A DNA stretch of 64,000 nucleotides from Martinezella rhizogenes. GTDB lineage: Bacteria > Pseudomonadota > Alphaproteobacteria > Rhizobiales > Rhizobiaceae. Position numbers and translations under genes: made by a program. How positions within the stretch are numbered: position 1 is the first letter of the stretch; each line of letters opens with the position of its first letter. The stretch spans positions 186,001 through 250,000 of the forward strand of contig NZ_JUHG01000020.1 in NCBI RefSeq assembly GCF_000799715.1, read 5' to 3'. Positions 22,837 through 31,237 of this stretch are shown piece by piece. Under the pieces are notes generated by a model. That model searched no databases and was not told where the DNA came from. It worked only from the letters and a program-made list of their open reading frames with translations.

Positions 22837-24111
22837 TCAGGCCGCGTCGGCGGCCGCAAGTTGCATGTCGAGGTGCTTGCCATTGTGGCTGGTGATTGCC
22901 ACCTGCACAAGGTCGCGCGGCTGAAGGCCGGGTGCTGCGACAAGCGTGAAGTTTTCCGTATGCGCCAGGCCGTTGTTTTCGACAAGCAGCCATTGCCGCG
23001 TGCCGACCATACTGTCGAGATGGGCCTGATGCAGCCTTTGTCCAGCCATGCGGAGGCGAGCGGCCCGTTCCCTGATCAGCGCCCGGTCGAGCTGCGGCAT
23101 GCGTGCCGCCGGTGTGCCGGGGCGTGGGCTATAGGGAAAGACGTGCAGATGCGCGATGCCAGCCTCTTCCGCCAGGCTGACGGCATTTTCGAACATCTCG
23201 TCCGTTTCGGTCGGGAAACCGGCAATCATATCGGCGCCAAAGCTCATCTCCGGCCGCAGACGCCGGACATCCTCGATGAAACGAATGGCATCGGCGCGCG
23301 AATGCCGCCGCTTCATCCGCTTCAGGATCATGTCGTCACCATGCTGCAGCGACAGGTGCAGATGCGGCATGAAGCGCGGCTCGTCGGCGATCAGGTCCAT
23401 CAGATGCGCGTCCGCCTCGATGCTGTCGATCGACGACAGCCGCAGACGGCGGATCTCGGGGATCTGCTTCAGAAGCGTCTTCGCCAGAAGGCCGAGCGTC
23501 GGCTCGCCCGGCAAATCGCCGCCATAGCTGGTCGCATCGACGCCGGTCAGCACGATCTCGCGATAACCGCTTTCGACCAGATTGCGCGCCTGGCTCACCA
23601 CCGCGCCCATTGGCACGGAGCGGGAATTGCCGCGGCCATAGGGGATGATGCAGAAGGTGCAGCGATGGTCGCAGCCGTTCTGCACCTGGATGAAGGCGCG
23701 CACATGCCCGTCGATATGCTTGACCATCTGCGGCGCGGTGTGGCGCACGCTCATGATATCGTTGACCCGCAGCTTCTCTTCCGCCGAAACGCCGAAATCC
23801 GGCAGCGAGCGATAGGATGCGCTTGTCAGCTTCTCTTCATTGCCGAGCACGGCGTCGACTTCGGCCATGTCGGCGAAAGTCTGCTTCTCCGTCTGCGCGG
23901 CGCAGCCGGTGACGATGATGCGGGCATGCGGATTGTCGCGGCGCGCGCGACGGATCGCCTGGCGCGCCTGGCGCACGGCCTCGCCGGTGACGGCACAGGT
24001 ATTGACCAGAATGGCGTTGTTGAGCCCGGCTTTCTCCGCCTCGCCCCTCATCACTTCGGATTCGTAGGTGTTGAGACGGCAGCCGAAGGTAATGACCTCG
24101 ACCCCGCTCAC
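22837..24111 (-). CDS. mtaB: tRNA t6A37 methylthiotransferase MtaB
   Basis: A 424-residue radical-SAM methylthiotransferase of the MiaB/MtaB family that converts t6A to ms2t6A at tRNA position 37. The N-terminal UPF0004 domain starts VEVITFGCRLNTYESE. The radical-SAM motif CDHRCTFCIIPYGRG lies at about residues 145-160, and a TRAM-like C-terminal segment is present. The GTG at 24111 is chosen because it overlaps the dapF stop by 4 bases and starts right at the conserved domain; the longer frame begins inside dapF. Confidence 0.93.
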   Translation of the reverse strand: MSGVEVITFGCRLNTYESEVMRGEAEKAGLNNAILVNTCAVTGEAVRQARQAIRRARRDNPHARIIVTGCAAQTEKQTFADMAEVDAVLGNEEKLTSASYRSLPDFGVSAEEKLRVNDIMSVRHTAPQMVKHIDGHVRAFIQVQNGCDHRCTFCIIPYGRGNSRSVPMGAVVSQARNLVESGYREIVLTGVDATSYGGDLPGEPTLGLLAKTLLKQIPEIRRLRLSSIDSIEADAHLMDLIADEPRFMPHLHLSLQHGDDMILKRMKRRHSRADAIRFIEDVRRLRPEMSFGADMIAGFPTETDEMFENAVSLAEEAGIAHLHVFPYSPRPGTPAARMPQLDRALIRERAARLRMAGQRLHQAHLDSMVGTRQWLLVENNGLAHTENFTLVAAPGLQPRDLVQVAITSHNGKHLDMQLAAADAA

Positions 24112-25013
24112 CGCGCCAGAGCCCCCTGCTCTTGAGCGCGCGTGAAGCTGCCGGTCACCGGATCGACCGAGCCAGACCATTCCCATTCTGCCGGCCCGGT
24201 CATGACGACATGGTCGTCACTCTCCCGCCATTCGATAGTGAGCTGGCCAGAAGCCGGAGCGGATGCGACGTCGATTGTCACCTTGCGGCCGGTGCGGCCG
24301 GTGCGGGCGGCGCTGACCGCAGACGAACAGGCGGCGGAACCACAGGCAAGCGTCAATCCGGCACTGCGCTCCCAGGTGCGGGTGCGCAGCGAAGTCGGCG
24401 AGAGCACCTGCGCCAGCGTGATATTGGCGCGCTCGGGAAACATCGGATGGTTTTCGAGCAACGGGCCGAAGCGGGCGAGATCGTAGGACATCGGGTCCTT
24501 GTCGACCCAGAAGATCGCATGCGGATTGCCCATCGACATCACCGAAGGCGAATGCAGGACAGGATTGTCGATCGGCCCGATCTGCAGCTCGATGCGGCGC
24601 GTATCGGCAAACTCCTCGGCCAGCGGGATCTTGTCCCAGTCGAACACCGGCCTGCCCATGTCAACGGAAATCGTGCCGTCCTCATGCTCGACGGCATTCA
24701 GAATGCCGGCAACGGTCTGGAAGGTGAACACCTTCTTGCCGGTTTCAGCGGCAAGCGCCTGAACGACACAGCGCGTGCCGTTGCCGCAGGCCTGCGCCTT
24801 GGTACCATCGGAATTGAGAATATCGATCCAGGCGTCGGTACCCTCCGCCTTCGGGTCGTGGATCGCCATGATCTGGTCGAACTGGGTCGCCGGATCGGCA
24901 TTGAGCGCGATCGCGGCCGCCGCCGTCACCACATCTTTCCGGCCGCGCATGTCGACAACCAGGATCTTGTTGCCAAGCCCGTTCATCCGCGCGAATTCGA
25001 CCGTATTGCTCAT
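24108..25013 (-). CDS. dapF: diaminopimelate epimerase
   Basis: A 301-residue epimerase converting LL- to meso-diaminopimelate for lysine and peptidoglycan synthesis. Both catalytic cysteines are visible, in ACGNGTRCV and ACGSAACSS. The start at 25013 opens MSNTVEFARMNGLGNKILVVD; the frame runs further upstream but the conserved N-terminus argues for this ATG. It is the first gene of the five-gene unit dapF-mtaB-ftsY-ispZ-DUF2585. Confidence 0.96.
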   Translation of the reverse strand: MSNTVEFARMNGLGNKILVVDMRGRKDVVTAAAAIALNADPATQFDQIMAIHDPKAEGTDAWIDILNSDGTKAQACGNGTRCVVQALAAETGKKVFTFQTVAGILNAVEHEDGTISVDMGRPVFDWDKIPLAEEFADTRRIELQIGPIDNPVLHSPSVMSMGNPHAIFWVDKDPMSYDLARFGPLLENHPMFPERANITLAQVLSPTSLRTRTWERSAGLTLACGSAACSSAVSAARTGRTGRKVTIDVASAPASGQLTIEWRESDDHVVMTGPAEWEWSGSVDPVTGSFTRAQEQGALAR

Positions 25014-25283
25014 GCTGGTATGTCCGTCAGTGTTTTCGAGCTGTATATGGCGGAAATGTGGGGGAATTACCAGTGGGGTGATGGTCTCTGGCCTTGGAGG
25101 CATCCTTTGGCTTCACTTCGCTTTGGTGGCGGTTGAAGCCGGTCTTTACCTGATCTTGATCACAATCCCGCCGCATGATGACCATCGCAATTTATTTCAA
25201 TAAAAATTCGATCCAATGTCGGATTGTTGAAATATCGTTCGTCCTAGGGTCGTCCAATTCATCAATTCGAAAGGATGATAACC

Positions 25284-25727
25284 ATGCCAAATACCATACG
25301 CCTGCATCGCGTCCTGGCGACCAGCCCGGAGAAGATCTATCGCGCATTCATCGAGGCGGACGCGCTCGCCAAGTGGCTTCCGCCCAATGGCTTTGCCTGC
25401 ACCGTGCATAGCCTGGAGCCGACAGTCGGCGGTACGTTCAAAATGTCATTCCGCAACTTCACCACAGGCAAAAGCCACGCCTTCGGCGGTGAATTTCACG
25501 AACTCGTTCCCGGCGAGCGGGTGCGCTACACGGACAAATTCGACGACCCCAACCTGCCCGGCGAAATGGAGGTGACCGTGATCTTGAAAAAGGTCCTGGT
25601 CGGAACCGAGGTGAACATCACTCAGGCGGGTGTGCCGGACGTCATCCCGCCGGAAGCCTGCTATCTCGGCTGGCAGGAGTCGCTGCGAAACCTGGCAAAG
25701 CTCGTGGAGCCTGACATCAACGAATGA
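25284..25727 (+). CDS. SRPBCC (AHSA1-like) domain protein
   Basis: A 147-residue single-domain START/SRPBCC protein of the AHSA1 type. Typical motifs are RVLATSPEKIYRAFIEADALAKWLPPNGF at the N-terminus and GWQESLRNLAKLVEP at the C-terminus. The fold binds a hydrophobic ligand in a helix-grip pocket; the ligand is unknown. AAGGATG lies upstream of the ATG at 25284. It is divergent from dapF and ends at a bidirectional terminator. Confidence 0.88.
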   Translation: MPNTIRLHRVLATSPEKIYRAFIEADALAKWLPPNGFACTVHSLEPTVGGTFKMSFRNFTTGKSHAFGGEFHELVPGERVRYTDKFDDPNLPGEMEVTVILKKVLVGTEVNITQAGVPDVIPPEACYLGWQESLRNLAKLVEPDINE

Positions 25728-25755
25728 TGCATGACGGGCAAACAAGGGCTCTTGC

Positions 25756-25791
25756 AATCGGATCGCGTTGACGATCGTCGCGATCCGATTT
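25756..25791. terminator. bidirectional terminator, 12-bp perfect stem
   Basis: aatcggatcgcg (25756-25767) pairs perfectly with cgcgatccgatt (25779-25790), with an 11-nt loop and A/T flanks on both sides. It separates the convergent SRPBCC and metallo-beta-lactamase genes. Confidence 0.85.
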
Positions 25792-25807
25792 GTCCGTGTG
25801 TTGTCTC

Positions 25808-26827
25808 TCAGACAACCGGCACGTCGAACACTTCCCCAGCTCTCAACGGCCGAAACCGATCCGGCTCCACGCCCTGCTCTTTCAGCGCCGCATCCAGCGC
25901 CCGCACCGGGGCATCCATGGCCTCATCTGTCAGCTGGAAGGTAGCGAAATGGTGACCGGCGACATGTGCTGCGTTGCAGAGCGTCATGCCGCGAACCGCC
26001 TCCGCCGGGTTCTGGTGCTGGCCGCGCATGAACCAGCGCGGCTCATAGGCGCCGAAGGGCAGGATGGCGAGGCGGAAGCCGCCGTGCTTTTGCCGAACCG
26101 CCTCATAATTGATACCGCCATGAAAGCCGGTATCGCCGACATGGTAGATCTTGCCCGCCGGCGTGGTGATGACGAAGGCGGCCCAGAGCGCCATGCGTCG
26201 ATCGTTTGCCCCGCGCGCCGACCAGTGATGGCAGGGCTCGGCATCGATCGTCACCCTGTCGCTGATGGCGAGATGGTCGCCCCAGTCCATGGTGGCAATC
26301 TTCGCGCCGGGAACGCCGCGTTTGATGATCATGTCGTTGCCAAGCGGCGTGACGATATCAGGCGCATGGACCTCGTGCAGCCGCTTCAGCGTCGCCATAT
26401 CGAGATGGTCGTAGTGATTGTGCGAGACCAGCACGAGATCGATCGGCGGCAGATCCTCGAAATGGATGCCGGGCGGCACCACGCGTTTCGGCCCCGCGAA
26501 GGTGAAAGGGCTCGCCCGCTCCGACCACACCGGGTCGGTCAGGATATTCAGCCCCGCCACCTGGATCAGCATCGAGGCATGGCCGACCATGGTCACGCGC
26601 AACGCGTCGCCGAAAACATGCCTGTCGGGTTTTGCCGGAGGAAAGGCGCTGACGACCGGATTGGGCCAGCGCGCCCGTCCGCCGCCGAGCTTCCATTTCA
26701 TGACGTCGAGAAGGTTCCCCGGCTCGACGCCTTCGGGATTGAAAAACCGCAAGCCGTCATAATGGTCGGAAACGGGACCTTGGTAATAGGGGTTCTGCTT
26801 TTTGCCGGAGCCGGATGCGTCTGTCAT
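25808..26827 (-). CDS. metallo-beta-lactamase fold hydrolase, NAPE-PLD/UlaG-like
   Basis: A 339-residue MBL-fold enzyme. The metal-binding motif SHNHYDHLD lies at about residues 142-150, preceded by GHASMLIQ and ILTDPVWSERASPF, an arrangement typical of the N-acyl-phosphatidylethanolamine phospholipase D-like group; further histidines are at CHHWSARG and HVGDTGFHGG. The substrate is unknown. ATG at 26827 overlaps the upstream gene's stop by 4 bases, so the two are translationally coupled. Confidence 0.88.
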   Translation of the reverse strand: MTDASGSGKKQNPYYQGPVSDHYDGLRFFNPEGVEPGNLLDVMKWKLGGGRARWPNPVVSAFPPAKPDRHVFGDALRVTMVGHASMLIQVAGLNILTDPVWSERASPFTFAGPKRVVPPGIHFEDLPPIDLVLVSHNHYDHLDMATLKRLHEVHAPDIVTPLGNDMIIKRGVPGAKIATMDWGDHLAISDRVTIDAEPCHHWSARGANDRRMALWAAFVITTPAGKIYHVGDTGFHGGINYEAVRQKHGGFRLAILPFGAYEPRWFMRGQHQNPAEAVRGMTLCNAAHVAGHHFATFQLTDEAMDAPVRALDAALKEQGVEPDRFRPLRAGEVFDVPVV

Positions 26828-27786
26828 GGCGTACCAGCCTCCTTTATCGTCGACACGCCGGCCTTTGCCAACCATTCGCCGCTCTCCGCCGCGGTCAATT
26901 CGCTTTCGATCACGACATTCGCCGGCATCGCAAAGAGCTGCGGCGTAAAGAAACTCGTATCCCAGAGCGGGGCGCCGGCAACAGCGGGCGAGAGAAGGAT
27001 GACCTGCTTGCCGTCGATACGCGGAATGCTGTCGACGGGGGCCTCGCCCGCAATAGCAGCGTGACTTGTCGGGGCGCCATAGTGCCACCAGGCCTCGTCC
27101 GTCCCGTCCTCCACCAACGTCACGCACCGCGCCATGTCGACGATGAACCTGTTGGGCACGCGTCCGCCTGGCAGGGTTTCGCCCAGAGCGGCCTGGATCA
27201 GCGTGAAGAGGTGGCAGCAATTGGCAATGTTCTCATAGCGCAGCCGGAAGCCCCTTCGGCTCGGCTGGTGCAGGATGATCAGCTCATCGCTGCTGCAGAG
27301 AAACATCTGGCGCACCCAGGCAGCGCCCGGCGTATGATCCTGCAAATCCTGAAGCTGCCGCATGAGGCCAGCATTTTCCCGCGCCAGCCTGCGCTCATCA
27401 GGCATCATGGCAAGATGCGAGACGACCGATTGGCCAACAAGCTGAAAAGCCTCCAGCAATTGCTGCTGCCGGGGGCTCAAGGGCTTGCGACTTGCAAACC
27501 CGCGATGAACCTGCGGCAACCAGGCAAGATAAAGCTCCCATACGGCCGGACCGCTACGCTCCGGCGAGCCACCCGTCTCGGCGATGGTGCCCAGCATATT
27601 CGCCAGGATCGCCGCGCCAGGAGGCGGCAGGCCGCGCAGCTCGCGCGCCGCCCGCGACACGATCTTCGGCTGCGCCTTGGCACCCGCATAAAAGGCCTGC
27701 GCCGCCTCATTGAAGCGCGCATCGACACGACCACCGCTGTAGACGCGGCAGGCGGTCAGGAGATTGGTCAGGGCTGAATCGTTCAT
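26824..27786 (-). CDS. uncharacterised 320-residue protein coupled to the MBL hydrolase
   Basis: I do not recognise a family. The protein has no signal peptide or clear membrane segment. It is mainly helical to about residue 180, with a heptad-like stretch ERRLARENAGLMRQLQDLQD near 140-160, and more beta-like afterwards. Cysteines occur at FLCSS, ANCCHLF and ARCVTLVE. It is the first gene of a two-gene unit with the MBL hydrolase, overlapping it by 4 bases. A shared pathway is suggested only by this coupling. Confidence 0.75.
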   Translation of the reverse strand: MNDSALTNLLTACRVYSGGRVDARFNEAAQAFYAGAKAQPKIVSRAARELRGLPPPGAAILANMLGTIAETGGSPERSGPAVWELYLAWLPQVHRGFASRKPLSPRQQQLLEAFQLVGQSVVSHLAMMPDERRLARENAGLMRQLQDLQDHTPGAAWVRQMFLCSSDELIILHQPSRRGFRLRYENIANCCHLFTLIQAALGETLPGGRVPNRFIVDMARCVTLVEDGTDEAWWHYGAPTSHAAIAGEAPVDSIPRIDGKQVILLSPAVAGAPLWDTSFFTPQLFAMPANVVIESELTAAESGEWLAKAGVSTIKEAGTP

Positions 27787-28200
27787 TCGCGTCTGTCTCG
27801 GGGAATCACATCATCGCGGCAGGTGGATACAACAATAGCGAACTGTGCCATCAGCGAAATCCCATTCGCGGCCCTGGCTGGTCACATTGGCGGGCTGTGG
27901 CATTTTTGCCCTTTGGCTTGACTTTGCCGCCCGTTTCCTGTTTATCCCGGCTCATCTGCGACGAGCACAAGCCTCCGAGCCACCGACCGGGACCCTTAAA
28001 GGTATAAAGAGATCCCGGAGGTCAACACCCGACAGCGCGTTGCGCCCTCGGGTGCTTTTTGGCTTTGCGTCTTGTTTTCGTCATGGAAAAGCACGACGTT
28101 TTCGGGCGATGACCCGCGCATGTCCCTTTCGAGGCGAAGCCGAGAAAGATAAGGCATAGGCGCAAATCAAAAGCCCCGAGCGATCGATAAGGAAGAAACG
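27787..28200 (+). promoter_or_regulatory. long structured leader of ffh
   Basis: These 414 bases hold no convincing gene. A promoter-like pair TTGACT (about 27919) and TTTATC, 17 bases apart, would start a leader of about 250 bases. The leader contains the pair ccggga (27987-27992) / tcccgg (28013-28018) and then a terminator-like hairpin with a T-run at 28026-28060. The layout is compatible with attenuation of ffh or with a small RNA ending at 28060. Confidence 0.4.
28026..28060 (+). terminator. terminator or attenuator 140 bases ahead of ffh
   Basis: Outer stem cacccga (28026-28032) / tcgggtg (28048-28054), inner stem gcgc / gcgc, then C and five T. It lies between the last minus-strand gene start and ffh on the plus strand, so it cannot end an annotated gene. 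Confidence 0.65.
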
Positions 28201-29778
28201 ATGTTTGAAAACCTCCAGGACCGTCTTGGTTCCATTCTGAATGGACTGACAGGCCGCGGCGCGCTCTCGGAAGCTGATGTTTCCGCAGCACTGCGCGAGG
28301 TTCGCCGCGCGCTGCTCGAAGCCGACGTGGCACTGGATGTCGTACGCTCCTTTACCGACCGCGTCCGCGAAAAGGCCGTCGGCGCCGGGATCCTGAAATC
28401 GATCAAGCCCGGCCAGATGGTCGTCAAGATCGTTCATGACGAGCTGATCGAGATGCTCGGCGGCGAGGGCGTCGGCATCGACCTCAACGCGCCGGCCCCG
28501 GTCGTCGTCATGATGGTCGGTCTGCAGGGCTCGGGCAAGACCACCACGTCGGCGAAGATCGCCCACCGCCTGACCAGCCGCGACCGCAAGAAGGTCCTGA
28601 TGGCCTCGCTCGACACGCGCCGTCCGGCAGCGCAGGAGCAATTGCGCCAGCTCGGCGTCCAGGCCGGCATCGACACGCTGCCGGTCATTGCCGGTCAGTC
28701 GCCGACCGATATCGCCGCCCGCGCCGTGCAGGCTGCCAAGCTCGGCGGCCATGACGTCGTCATCCTCGACACCGCCGGCCGCACGCATATCGACGAGCCG
28801 CTCATGGTCGAGATGGCGGATATCAAGAAGAAATCCAATCCGCACGAAATCCTGCTGGTCGCCGATAGCCTGACCGGTCAGGATGCCGTCAACCTCGCCC
28901 GCAATTTCGACGACCGCGTTGGGATCACCGGCCTGGTACTGACCCGCATGGACGGCGACGGCCGCGGCGGTGCAGCGCTTTCGATGCGCGCCGTCACCGG
29001 CAAGCCGATCAAGCTGATCGGTGTTGGCGAAAAGATGGGCGAGCTGGAAGAATTCCATCCCCGCCGCATCGCCGACCGCATCCTCGGCATGGGCGACATC
29101 GTCTCGCTGGTCGAAAAGGCCGCAGAAAATATCGACGCCGAGAAGGCGGCCGCCATGGCCGCCAAGATGGCCAAGGGCAAGTTCGACCTGAACGACCTGG
29201 CCGACCAGCTCGGCCAGATGCAGAAGATGGGCGGCATGGGCGGGATCATGGGGATGATGCCCGGCATGTCCGGCATGAAGGACAAGATGGCCGCCGCCGG
29301 CCTCGACGATCGCCTGTTCAAGCGCCAGATCGCCATCATCTCCTCGATGACCAAGGCGGAACGCGCCAATCCCGATCTCCTCAAGCACTCCCGCAAGAAG
29401 CGCATCGCTAGCGGCTCTGGCACCGACGCCTCCGACATCAACAAGCTTCTGAAGATGCACCGCCAGATGGCGGACATGATGAAGATGATGGGCGGCAAGG
29501 GCAAAGGCGGCATGATGAAGCAGATGATGGGCGGCCTTGCCGGCAAGATGGGCCTCGGCGGCGGCCTAGGGGGTATGGGCGGCGGCATGCCCGACCTGTC
29601 GAACATGGACCCCAAGCAGCTGGAAGCCCTGCAGAAGCAGGCCGAAGCCGCCGGTCTCGGCCGTCCCGGCGGCATGCCCGGCCTCGGTGGTGGTGGATTG
29701 CCAGGCCTGGGCGGCGCCAAGCTGCCGGGCCTCGGCGGTGGTTTCCCAGGATTGCCCGGTTTGCCGAAGAAGAAGTGA
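28201..29778 (+). CDS. ffh: signal recognition particle protein Ffh
   Basis: A 525-residue SRP GTPase that binds signal peptides and 4.5S RNA and docks on FtsY. The NG domain shows GLQGSGKTTTSAKIA, DTRRPAAQEQL, DTAGRTHIDEPLM and TRMDGDGRGGAALS. The M domain (from about residue 300) is methionine-rich with SSMTKAERANPDLLKHSRKKRIASGSG, the RNA-binding helices. The last 45 residues form a Gly/Leu/Pro tail built on PGLGG repeats, longer than in E. coli Ffh (453 residues). AAGGAAG precedes the ATG. Confidence 0.97.
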   Translation: MFENLQDRLGSILNGLTGRGALSEADVSAALREVRRALLEADVALDVVRSFTDRVREKAVGAGILKSIKPGQMVVKIVHDELIEMLGGEGVGIDLNAPAPVVVMMVGLQGSGKTTTSAKIAHRLTSRDRKKVLMASLDTRRPAAQEQLRQLGVQAGIDTLPVIAGQSPTDIAARAVQAAKLGGHDVVILDTAGRTHIDEPLMVEMADIKKKSNPHEILLVADSLTGQDAVNLARNFDDRVGITGLVLTRMDGDGRGGAALSMRAVTGKPIKLIGVGEKMGELEEFHPRRIADRILGMGDIVSLVEKAAENIDAEKAAAMAAKMAKGKFDLNDLADQLGQMQKMGGMGGIMGMMPGMSGMKDKMAAAGLDDRLFKRQIAIISSMTKAERANPDLLKHSRKKRIASGSGTDASDINKLLKMHRQMADMMKMMGGKGKGGMMKQMMGGLAGKMGLGGGLGGMGGGMPDLSNMDPKQLEALQKQAEAAGLGRPGGMPGLGGGGLPGLGGAKLPGLGGGFPGLPGLPKKK

Positions 29779-29796
29779 GAAGGATCGTTGACCCCC

Positions 29797-30105
29797 ATGA
29801 TTGATCCAGACATCAAGGCCCAATTGGGCAACTACCGCCAGTCGATCGACAATATCGATGCCGCACTGGTGCATATGCTGGCCGAACGCTTCCGCTGCAC
29901 CAAAGAGGTCGGCGTGCTGAAGGCCAAGTACAATTTGCCGCCGGCGGACCCGGCGCGCGAGGAATTCCAGATCGAACGCCTGCGCCTCCTGGCAAGGGAC
30001 GCCAATCTGGACCCGGATTTCGCCGAGAAGTTCCTGAACTTCGTCATCAAGGAAGTCATCCGGCATCACGAACAGATCGCTGCTGATCTCAGCAACGTCA
30101 AATAA
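29797..30105 (+). CDS. chorismate mutase, AroQ class
   Basis: A 102-residue helical chorismate mutase that converts chorismate to prephenate. The pattern YRQSIDNIDAALVHMLAERFRCTKEVGVLKAKYNLPPADPAREE matches the AroQ fold, with Arg and Lys residues at the expected active-site positions. The ATG at 29797 and an in-frame TTG at 29788 are both possible; AAGGA at 29780-29784 lies 12 bases from the ATG and 3 from the TTG, so neither is ideal. It sits between ffh and rpsP. Confidence 0.9.
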   Translation: MIDPDIKAQLGNYRQSIDNIDAALVHMLAERFRCTKEVGVLKAKYNLPPADPAREEFQIERLRLLARDANLDPDFAEKFLNFVIKEVIRHHEQIAADLSNVK

Positions 30106-30153
30106 CCACGCCGCCCCAAAAAGCGGTTACAAAAAGCCTAAGGAGTAAGAAAC

Positions 30154-30516
30154 ATGGCACTGAAAATTCGTCTCGCCCGCGGTGGTTCCAAGAAGCGCCC
30201 GTACTACCACGTTGTTATCGCCGACGCCCGTTCGCCGCGCGATGGCCGCTTCCTGGAAAAGGTCGGTTCCTGGAACCCGATGCTTGCCAAGGACGATGCC
30301 AAGCGCGTTGAACTCGACGCCGACCGCATCAAGCATTGGATCGACCACGGCGCTCAGCCGACCGACCGCGTTCTGCGCTTCCTGGCCGAAGCCGGCGTTG
30401 CCACGCGCGAAGTCAAGAGCAACCCGGAAAAGGCAAAGCCGGGCAAGCGCGCCCAGGAACGCGCCGCTGAAAAGGCACAGAAGGTTGCTGACGCCGCCGC
30501 TGCTACTGCTGAATAA
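30154..30516 (+). CDS. rpsP: 30S ribosomal protein S16
   Basis: A 120-residue ribosomal protein S16. The N-terminus ALKIRLARGGSKKRPYYHVVIADARSPRDGRFLEKVGSWNP is the family signature. The last 40 residues are Lys/Ala-rich, longer than in E. coli (82 residues) but usual for Rhizobiales. A strong AAGGAG precedes the ATG. A terminator-like hairpin follows, so rimM may be expressed at a lower level. Confidence 0.97.
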   Translation: MALKIRLARGGSKKRPYYHVVIADARSPRDGRFLEKVGSWNPMLAKDDAKRVELDADRIKHWIDHGAQPTDRVLRFLAEAGVATREVKSNPEKAKPGKRAQERAAEKAQKVADAAAATAE

Positions 30517-30539
30517 TCAGCCCTAACGACGATCTGAAG

Positions 30540-30571
30540 CGGGTGGCATGGCGACATGCCGCCCGTTTTTT
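30540..30571 (+). terminator. rho-independent terminator after rpsP
   Basis: An 11-bp stem (cgggtggcatg / catgccgcccg, one G-U) with a GCGA loop and six T. It lies 23 bases after rpsP and ahead of rimM. Confidence 0.92.
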
Positions 30572-30640
30572 GTTTCCTATTCCTGCGCGTTCATCTTATG
30601 AGAGAACGCAATCGATCCTCCGGCAGTCGGCAACGAGACC

Positions 30641-31213
30641 ATGACGAAACTTGAAAACCCGGTATTGATGGCAACCATCGGCGCCGCGCAGGGCCTGCGG
30701 GGCGAAGTGCGCGTCCGCGCCTTTACCTCCGACCCCACGGCGCTTGGCGACTACGGCCATCTGCACAGCATGGACGGCCGCAGCTTCGAGGTGCTGGAAA
30801 TCCGCGAGGCCAAGAACGTGGTGATCGTCCGCTTTCGCGGCGTCAACGATCGCGACGCCGCCGAGGCACTGAACGGGCTGGAACTTTATGTCGAACGCGA
30901 CAACCTGCCGGATGACGAGCTGGAGGACGACGAGTTCTTCTATGCCGATCTCGAGGGCCTGGAAGCGGTCGATGACAAGGGCACTGGCTATGGCACGGTT
31001 AGCGGCGTCTACGATTTCGGCGCAGGTGATCTGCTGGAACTGAAGGGGCCGGGCAAGCGCCCGGTGTTGATCCCCTTTTCCGAGGCCGCCGTGCTGGAAA
31101 TCGATCTCGAAGGCGGCAAGATCCTGATCGATCCCATGGCCGCCGGCCTGATCGACAGCCCTGACGATTTCACCGGCAAGCCGCCGAAACCGCCCGGCAA
31201 GACGAAGAAGTAA
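30641..31213 (+). CDS. rimM: ribosome maturation factor RimM
   Basis: A 190-residue 16S rRNA processing factor that binds S19 during 30S assembly. The N-terminal RimM domain contains MATIGAAQGLRGEVRVRAFT at about residues 7-26. The C-terminal PRC barrel holds EFFYADLEGLEAVDDKGTGYGTVSGVYDFGAGDLLEL. The end is Pro/Lys-rich. trmD starts 24 bases downstream. Confidence 0.96.
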   Translation: MTKLENPVLMATIGAAQGLRGEVRVRAFTSDPTALGDYGHLHSMDGRSFEVLEIREAKNVVIVRFRGVNDRDAAEALNGLELYVERDNLPDDELEDDEFFYADLEGLEAVDDKGTGYGTVSGVYDFGAGDLLELKGPGKRPVLIPFSEAAVLEIDLEGGKILIDPMAAGLIDSPDDFTGKPPKPPGKTKK

Positions 31214-31237
31214 CCACCAATTGGAAGTGATTGCGCC

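Noticed and set aside
27845..28159. 104-codon ORF ahead of ffh
   Set aside because: No ribosome-binding site or family; it spans the hairpin-and-T-run region and has shadow-like composition.
27787..28200. SRP RNA gene (ffs) next to ffh
   Set aside because: I looked for the conserved SRP RNA apical core (ggtcaggtccggaagg-like) and did not find it on either strand.
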